A stretch of DNA of 35,706 bases from Anaerolineae bacterium (GTDB taxonomy: Bacteria; Chloroflexota; Anaerolineae; Anaerolineales; Villigracilaceae): assembly GCA_022013685.1 (NCBI GenBank), contig JAKLPV010000166.1:1-35706 (forward strand), given 5' to 3'. The translations under genes were made by a program, and so were the position numbers. The notes beneath the pieces are model-generated. The model made no database searches and was not told the origin of the DNA. It was given only the letters and a program-made list of their open reading frames with translations. Shown here in pieces: positions 31,387 through 35,706 of the stretch. Within the stretch, counting starts at the first letter, position 1. Every line of letters begins with the position of its first letter.

Positions 31387-32505
31387 CTATATCCTCATCT
31401 CTAAATACAAATCCACTTTTTCCAGCGCCTCGCCAAAATTCTTGCGCCCCAGGCCGATGCGGAAATGCTTGCCGGGGATATCGAACAAATGCCCTGGGAC
31501 AATCATCACGCCTTGCTGATCGAGCAGGCCCTGGGCGAGTTGCTCGATGGTGCCGGGGCCGTGCCATTCGGGGAAGGCGATAGAACCGGCTTTAGGCAGG
31601 TGACAGGCGAACTTGTCGCTGTGCTGCGCGAAAAAAGCGGTGGCGATGGCAGTATTCTCGCGGATGATGTCGAGATTGCGCTGGACAATTCGCGCGGTGT
31701 TTTGCAGGGCGATGATGCCCAGGATTTCGGACGGGGCGCTGTTGCAGATGGTGGTGTAGTCTTTGAATGCCAGCCAGTGCGGAATCAGGTCGCTTCGTTG
31801 GCTGACCAGCCAGCCGATGCGCAGGCCTGGCAGGGCAAAGGACTTCGACAGGCCCGAAAGCGCAATCCCGTTTTCGTAGGCGTCCGCCAGCGAGGGCAGG
31901 CGCAAGCCGGTGTCGGATTCGAGCAAGCGGTACATTTCGTCCGAGAAAACGGTCAGGTTGTGTTTGCGGGCCAGGGACAGGATATCGTCAAATTCCTGGT
32001 GCGAAGGCAGGTAGCCGGTCGGGTTGTTGGGGAAGTTAAGAACCAGCAGTCGGGTTTTGTCGGTAATACTGGCTTCCAGTTGTTGGATGTCCAGCGCCCA
32101 GCCGGCCGGGGTGGATTGCAACGGCCAGGGGGTGACGTGACAACCAATCGAGCGGGCAATCTCGTACAGGGATTGGTAGGTGGGCGAAACAGCGATGGCA
32201 TGCTCGCCGGGCTGGAGCAGGGTTTGCATGGCGACGAAGATGGCTTCTTCCGGTGCGGCGATGAGCACATTTTCAGCCAGGATGCGCTGATATAGTTTTG
32301 CGACTTCAGCACGCAGGAGTGGGTGGCCCTGCGATTCGGTGTAACCGAGTTTCAGGCCATCCCACAGGGCGCGGCTTTCGGGCGCGGCCATGCCGAACAG
32401 TTCATCCATGCCCAGGCTCTCGCAATCGGAGGAACTGAGCAGATACTTGACGCTGAATTCGTAGCGGGCAAAGTAGCGTTCGAGTTTGAAGGGTTGAATG
32501 GTCAT
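31387..32505 (-). CDS. PLP-dependent class I/II aminotransferase
   Basis: 372 residues. Fold-type I motifs: LGYTESQGHPLLRAEV (N-terminal), LNFPNNPTGYLP, VFSDEMYRLL, the Schiff-base lysine in LSGLSKSFALPGLRIGWLVS, and the C-terminal Arg in HFRIGLGRKNF. The short N-terminal part and overall build resemble MalY/capreomycidine-synthase-like members; the substrate is not predictable. It lies 17 bp downstream of the WD40 giant and may share its transcript. Leader 3 promoter lies behind it. Confidence 0.9.
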   Translation of the reverse strand: MTIQPFKLERYFARYEFSVKYLLSSSDCESLGMDELFGMAAPESRALWDGLKLGYTESQGHPLLRAEVAKLYQRILAENVLIAAPEEAIFVAMQTLLQPGEHAIAVSPTYQSLYEIARSIGCHVTPWPLQSTPAGWALDIQQLEASITDKTRLLVLNFPNNPTGYLPSHQEFDDILSLARKHNLTVFSDEMYRLLESDTGLRLPSLADAYENGIALSGLSKSFALPGLRIGWLVSQRSDLIPHWLAFKDYTTICNSAPSEILGIIALQNTARIVQRNLDIIRENTAIATAFFAQHSDKFACHLPKAGSIAFPEWHGPGTIEQLAQGLLDQQGVMIVPGHLFDIPGKHFRIGLGRKNFGEALEKVDLYLEMRI

Positions 32506-32522
32506 GGGGGCTATGGGGGTAT

Positions 32523-35500
32523 CTATGGATCAATGAGCAAGCTGGGGCAGGTGATGCGGTATGGTTTGTCTGGAATATATTGGTCCCATTCAGCATTAGT
32601 TAAATTACGCCCTGCCATGTGGCAGGCTTTTGTAAGCCAGCTTTCGACACGTAGATCCCAGAGCACAACATTTCTTTTCTCACCTACAAAGGCTAATACA
32701 TGTCCATTTGGGCTAATCTTTACTCCGGCTCCGGAAGAATTTATGCCTGAGATGTTAGGGCCTAGTTGAATTATCTGCTTTGGATTGGATACATCCCATA
32801 ACAAAAATACACCAGAATAACTTTCTGCGACTAGTATCTCGCCATCTGGAGTAAAAACCAAATTGGGAACATTAAACGAAGATAGTATAGGGCTTCTAAT
32901 AAGAGATGGGTTGAATATATTATTGATATCCCAGAGTAAAATTTGTCCGTCAAAACCTCCTGTAGCAAGAAGGGTATTTGTTGGACTGAAAACAGCACTT
33001 TCAACAAAAGCGTCATGACCGGTTAAGACACTTATAAATTTGGGCACATGAATATCGCTTATGTCCCAGAGTTTTACAGCATTTTCCTGCCCAATAGTAG
33101 CTAATGTGTTGCCGTCCAGGCTAAAACTAATATTGAATATGTTTTCTTTATGTTCAGTCGCGAAACTTGACACACGAATAGGCTGTGGATGATTTGAGAT
33201 GTCCCACAATATTACATTATGGTCGCTATCTGTTGCCGCTAATACCCTTTTTGTTGGGCTAAAAGCAACCAAACTAAATACTTTGGCATTTTCAGAAGAT
33301 ATGCTACTCATCAGTACAGGCACATAAGGATTTGTTACATTAAATATATTGATGGCATCACCGGTGCTGGCGGCAAGAAGCATACCATCGGGCCCGAAAC
33401 TTGCAGCATTACCGCTGATACTTTGATAGGCAGGTTCGAGCGTATAGTTATCTAGAATATTCCAAAGGCCAATCCAAAAATCTTTTGTTGTAATTGCTAA
33501 TACTTGGCCGTTAGGGCTAAATTGAATACCATTTTTTTCTATAATGCCAATACTCGTGTTCGAAAGCACCAATGCTTGGTTTTCTTCCGTATTCCATGAT
33601 ACTAAGTGCCCATCAAAGCTAGTGGAATATAATTTTTTTGAATTTTTGTCAAAAAACAATCCGGTGATTGATTTGGTGTGCCCATTAAGGCTTGTTGAAA
33701 ATTTCTTTGTAGGGGTATTGAAATTTGTTATGTCCCACAAAAATATACTATTGCTAAGAGAATCCGCAACTGCAAGGTTAGTTGAACTATGGTTGAAAGC
33801 TATTTTGCTTATAGATTTCTCCACTGAAAAAATCTGTTCACTTTTTATCGGTTGTGTTGGAATGCTAATGTCCCAAATTCTCACCCCGCCAAAATTGCTC
33901 GCAATTGCGAGTAATTTTTTGTCGGCACTTATGGCGGTTACCAGGCTAGAATACTCATAATAATCACTGCCAATATCAATTGTTTTAGCTAAAGTGGGAG
34001 ATGAAATGTTGCGAATATCCCAGACGTTAAGTTTTTTATCTTTACTATCAACTGATATAAGAAAATTTGGGTCGTAAATCCAATATGCCGAAGAGTGTTC
34101 CGTTTTATTAAGCAGAACTAAACTACGTGGATGATATATATCTTCAATCTCCCAAATTTCTATTGACTTGTTGTAAGAACTGATTGCCAACAAATTTCCA
34201 TTAGGGCTGAAATCAATAGATGATGGCGTTTCGTCCAAAACAAATTCTGATGTGGATAGAAACTCATTGTTAACTGTAATTGTCCAAAAGGTAACAAAAT
34301 TCTCTTGGCAACTAATAAACGCCTCATCAGAGAATGGTAAAAAAGTAATACAGCCTATTTTCCCCGTATCTATGCTGATATGACTTAAGATTTTTGCGTT
34401 TTCAATATCCCATAAAATAATAGTACCCCTATTTATAACAATAAGTGCTTTTTTATTTGAGTCACTGATTGTAAGATTTGTAATTGGCAGGTCGTTTTTC
34501 ATAAGAAAACGGTCTAATTGCGGTGAGTAAAGAATGCTGCTGAGTAATGCGTCCCGTGTTTCAGCAGTATTACGAATTTTTAAACCTTCAATAGATAATA
34601 ACAATGCCAAATCTAATTGTTGCTCGGTAAGTGAAGATGACTGGGCTGCAAGTTGTCTGGCTAAAGCAATGTCTCGTTGTTCTTCGGCACTTGCTTGAGC
34701 TGTTGCACGTAAATTTGTTTCTGCAATAGCTGTGGCTTTTTGATATTCGGATTCTATTTTGGCAGCATCCGACGTAGCAACTTGATAACTTAACTGCTTT
34801 GAATTCTCATTACTCGACCAACCCCAGCCTGCGAGAATGACCATAATCACCAGTAGTGCCGCAGAAACCCCAGCAATTGTATACTTTCTTCGCCTTGCCG
34901 CCGCGGCCTTTTCTCGCTTCATCAATGCCACGCACCCATCCAAATACGCCTGCTCGACCAGGTTCAGCCGGTAGCGCGGATTCTTGCTCATCGCCAGTGC
35001 CAGTTCGAGGCGCGCGCCGCGGTGGTTGAGCAGAGATTCGTCGCGCTGGCCGTTTTCCCAGCGGCGGGCATCGTCGCTGACGCCTTCGCGCAGGCGCAGG
35101 TTGTCGCGGTCGTCGTTGAGCCAGGCGCGCAAGCGTTCCCAGTGGCGGATGAGGGCTTCGTGGGCCACTTCCACTTCGTCACCGTTAACGACCACCAGGC
35201 GGGCATCGGCCAGTTGTTTGATCAGCAAAGCTGTCGCGGCAGGATCGCTATCAGCGGGGATTAAGTCACGCAGCAGGACGCGGCGACGGGTGTCGCGCCC
35301 ATCGGCGCTATCGTCCAGGCGGGTCAGGCGCAGGAAAATGTCACGCAGGCGCTCTTTTTCAAAATCAGAACAGCGCGCGAAGACAGCCTCGGCGGTCGAG
35401 GCAATCGCCTGTTTGACGCCGCCGAAGGCGCGGTACTCCTCGGCGTGCAGCCAGCGCCCGTGACGGCGCGTCCAGAGCGTCCACAGGGCGTGCTGCAAGA

Positions 35501-35706
35501 GCGGCATCGCGCCCGGCTCGCCCGAAACATCGTCGAGCATCTGCTGGCTCAGGTCGGACTCGAAGCGCAGCCCGGCGCAGGCGGCCTGGGCCTCCATCGA
35601 CCGGCGCAGTTCGGCCTCGTCCATCGGGGGGATGATGACTTGATGGTTCTCGACTTCATCTTTGAGCGACTTGAAGGGGGCCACCTCGCCGAGGAAGTCG
35701 GCCCGC
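32523..35706 (-). CDS. nSTAND1-type NTPase fused to TM segment and WD40 repeats, 5' truncated by window
   Basis: The frame is open to the right edge, so the true start and the P-loop lie outside. Visible from the edge: RADFLGEVAPF, PPMDEAELRRSMEAQAACAG and GEPGAMPLLQHALWTLW, the C-terminal blocks of the nSTAND1 NTPase, then a helical region (VEVAHEALIRHWERLRAWL), one membrane segment (YTIAGVSAALLVIMVILAGWGW, about 269-289 from the GTG at 35684), a coiled-coil-like stretch (about 290-360), and then some 14 WD40-like blades with LWDI or IWDI ends. Such proteins act as sensor-switches, often in conflict or signalling systems. The WD40 part is much more AT-rich than the NTPase part. Confidence 0.9.
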   Translation of the reverse strand, partial: RADFLGEVAPFKSLKDEVENHQVIIPPMDEAELRRSMEAQAACAGLRFESDLSQQMLDDVSGEPGAMPLLQHALWTLWTRRHGRWLHAEEYRAFGGVKQAIASTAEAVFARCSDFEKERLRDIFLRLTRLDDSADGRDTRRRVLLRDLIPADSDPAATALLIKQLADARLVVVNGDEVEVAHEALIRHWERLRAWLNDDRDNLRLREGVSDDARRWENGQRDESLLNHRGARLELALAMSKNPRYRLNLVEQAYLDGCVALMKREKAAAARRRKYTIAGVSAALLVIMVILAGWGWSSNENSKQLSYQVATSDAAKIESEYQKATAIAETNLRATAQASAEEQRDIALARQLAAQSSSLTEQQLDLALLLSIEGLKIRNTAETRDALLSSILYSPQLDRFLMKNDLPITNLTISDSNKKALIVINRGTIILWDIENAKILSHISIDTGKIGCITFLPFSDEAFISCQENFVTFWTITVNNEFLSTSEFVLDETPSSIDFSPNGNLLAISSYNKSIEIWEIEDIYHPRSLVLLNKTEHSSAYWIYDPNFLISVDSKDKKLNVWDIRNISSPTLAKTIDIGSDYYEYSSLVTAISADKKLLAIASNFGGVRIWDISIPTQPIKSEQIFSVEKSISKIAFNHSSTNLAVADSLSNSIFLWDITNFNTPTKKFSTSLNGHTKSITGLFFDKNSKKLYSTSFDGHLVSWNTEENQALVLSNTSIGIIEKNGIQFSPNGQVLAITTKDFWIGLWNILDNYTLEPAYQSISGNAASFGPDGMLLAASTGDAINIFNVTNPYVPVLMSSISSENAKVFSLVAFSPTKRVLAATDSDHNVILWDISNHPQPIRVSSFATEHKENIFNISFSLDGNTLATIGQENAVKLWDISDIHVPKFISVLTGHDAFVESAVFSPTNTLLATGGFDGQILLWDINNIFNPSLIRSPILSSFNVPNLVFTPDGEILVAESYSGVFLLWDVSNPKQIIQLGPNISGINSSGAGVKISPNGHVLAFVGEKRNVVLWDLRVESWLTKACHMAGRNLTNAEWDQYIPDKPYRITCPSLLIDP

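Noticed and set aside
31166-31519. A 117-codon plus-strand frame
   Set aside because: It runs through a leftward promoter and into the aminotransferase gene antisense; no supporting features.
31465-32295. A 276-codon open frame on the plus strand
   Set aside because: Antisense to the aminotransferase with intact PLP motifs; the shadow is Gly/Gln/Val-rich and has no domain.
27230-32520. Direct repeat of the tRNA 3' end as a right attachment site
   Set aside because: I looked for a second copy of the T arm and acceptor end downstream and saw none in the window, so the island's right end is not defined.
32523-34500. WD40 region as separate pseudogene of foreign origin
   Set aside because: The reading frame is continuous from the NTPase part through the last blade, with no frameshift or stop.
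1-35706. CRISPR array
   Set aside because: No regularly spaced direct repeats of 24-40 bp were seen on either strand.

Overview
The window looks like a chromosomal segment of an anaerobic, Gram-variable bacterium of the Chloroflexota, most likely Anaerolineae. This is an inference from gene content and style: a tungsten-type aldehyde:ferredoxin oxidoreductase with its own MoaD-like protein, a deazaflavin (F420)-type oxidoreductase, Thr/Pro-rich lipoproteins, nSTAND-WD40 giants, and GC-rich coding DNA. No 16S or marker-gene search could be run.

Region by region. (1) 1-270: the 3' end of a probable C25 (gingipain-like) peptidase and a strong terminator. (2) 296-3789: a compact lasso-peptide biosynthetic operon in the order cyclase (C), precursor (A), HPr-kinase-like kinase (K), RRE/PqqD-like protein (B1), transglutaminase-like leader peptidase (B2). 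The 52-residue precursor at 2159-2317 carries a textbook leader motif and a predicted 18-residue core, GPTPGGGESGAPGVLRGA, with a Gly1-Glu8 ring. No exporter lies beside it, and the core ends in Ala although a kinase gene is present. (3) 3941-8105: msrA, the aldehyde:ferredoxin oxidoreductase, two small leftward genes (MoaD-like plus a small partner), then tpiA. (4) 8167-10915: an HExxH membrane protein, a UbiB/ABC1 kinase-like protein and a small leftward gene. (5) 11018-18004: a TetR regulator with a clear palindromic operator, a 279-bp MITE-like element, then a YbhGFSR-like export operon (ABC-2 permease, membrane-fusion protein, HXXEE-type membrane protein, F420-type reductase, methyltransferase, two unequal ABC ATPases). 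(6) 18037-27142: ruvB, a solute-binding-protein fold with no signal peptide, a MacAB-like three-gene operon, a GNAT acetyltransferase of streptothricin-acetyltransferase type, an M32 carboxypeptidase and a lipoprotein. (7) 27139-31386: an initiator tRNA-Met gene followed by a mobile-element-like island: two convergent tyrosine recombinases, a leftward operon of helix-turn-helix/zinc-ribbon and double-excisionase proteins, and three related, long, C/A-rich 5' leaders, one ending in a perfect intrinsic terminator before a six-residue ORF. (8) 31387-35706: an aminotransferase and a very large nSTAND-TM-WD40 protein that runs off the right edge; its WD40 half is strikingly AT-rich compared with its GC-rich NTPase half.

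How parts work together: the lasso genes should bind (B1), cut (B2), cyclise (C) and perhaps phosphorylate (K) one precursor. The TetR-controlled genes build an asymmetric ABC exporter plus accessory enzymes, and the MacAB-like set is a second export system. The strongest candidates for something undescribed are the lasso peptide itself (no aromatic plug, kinase without the usual C-terminal Ser target) and the family of structured leaders in the tRNA-linked island.
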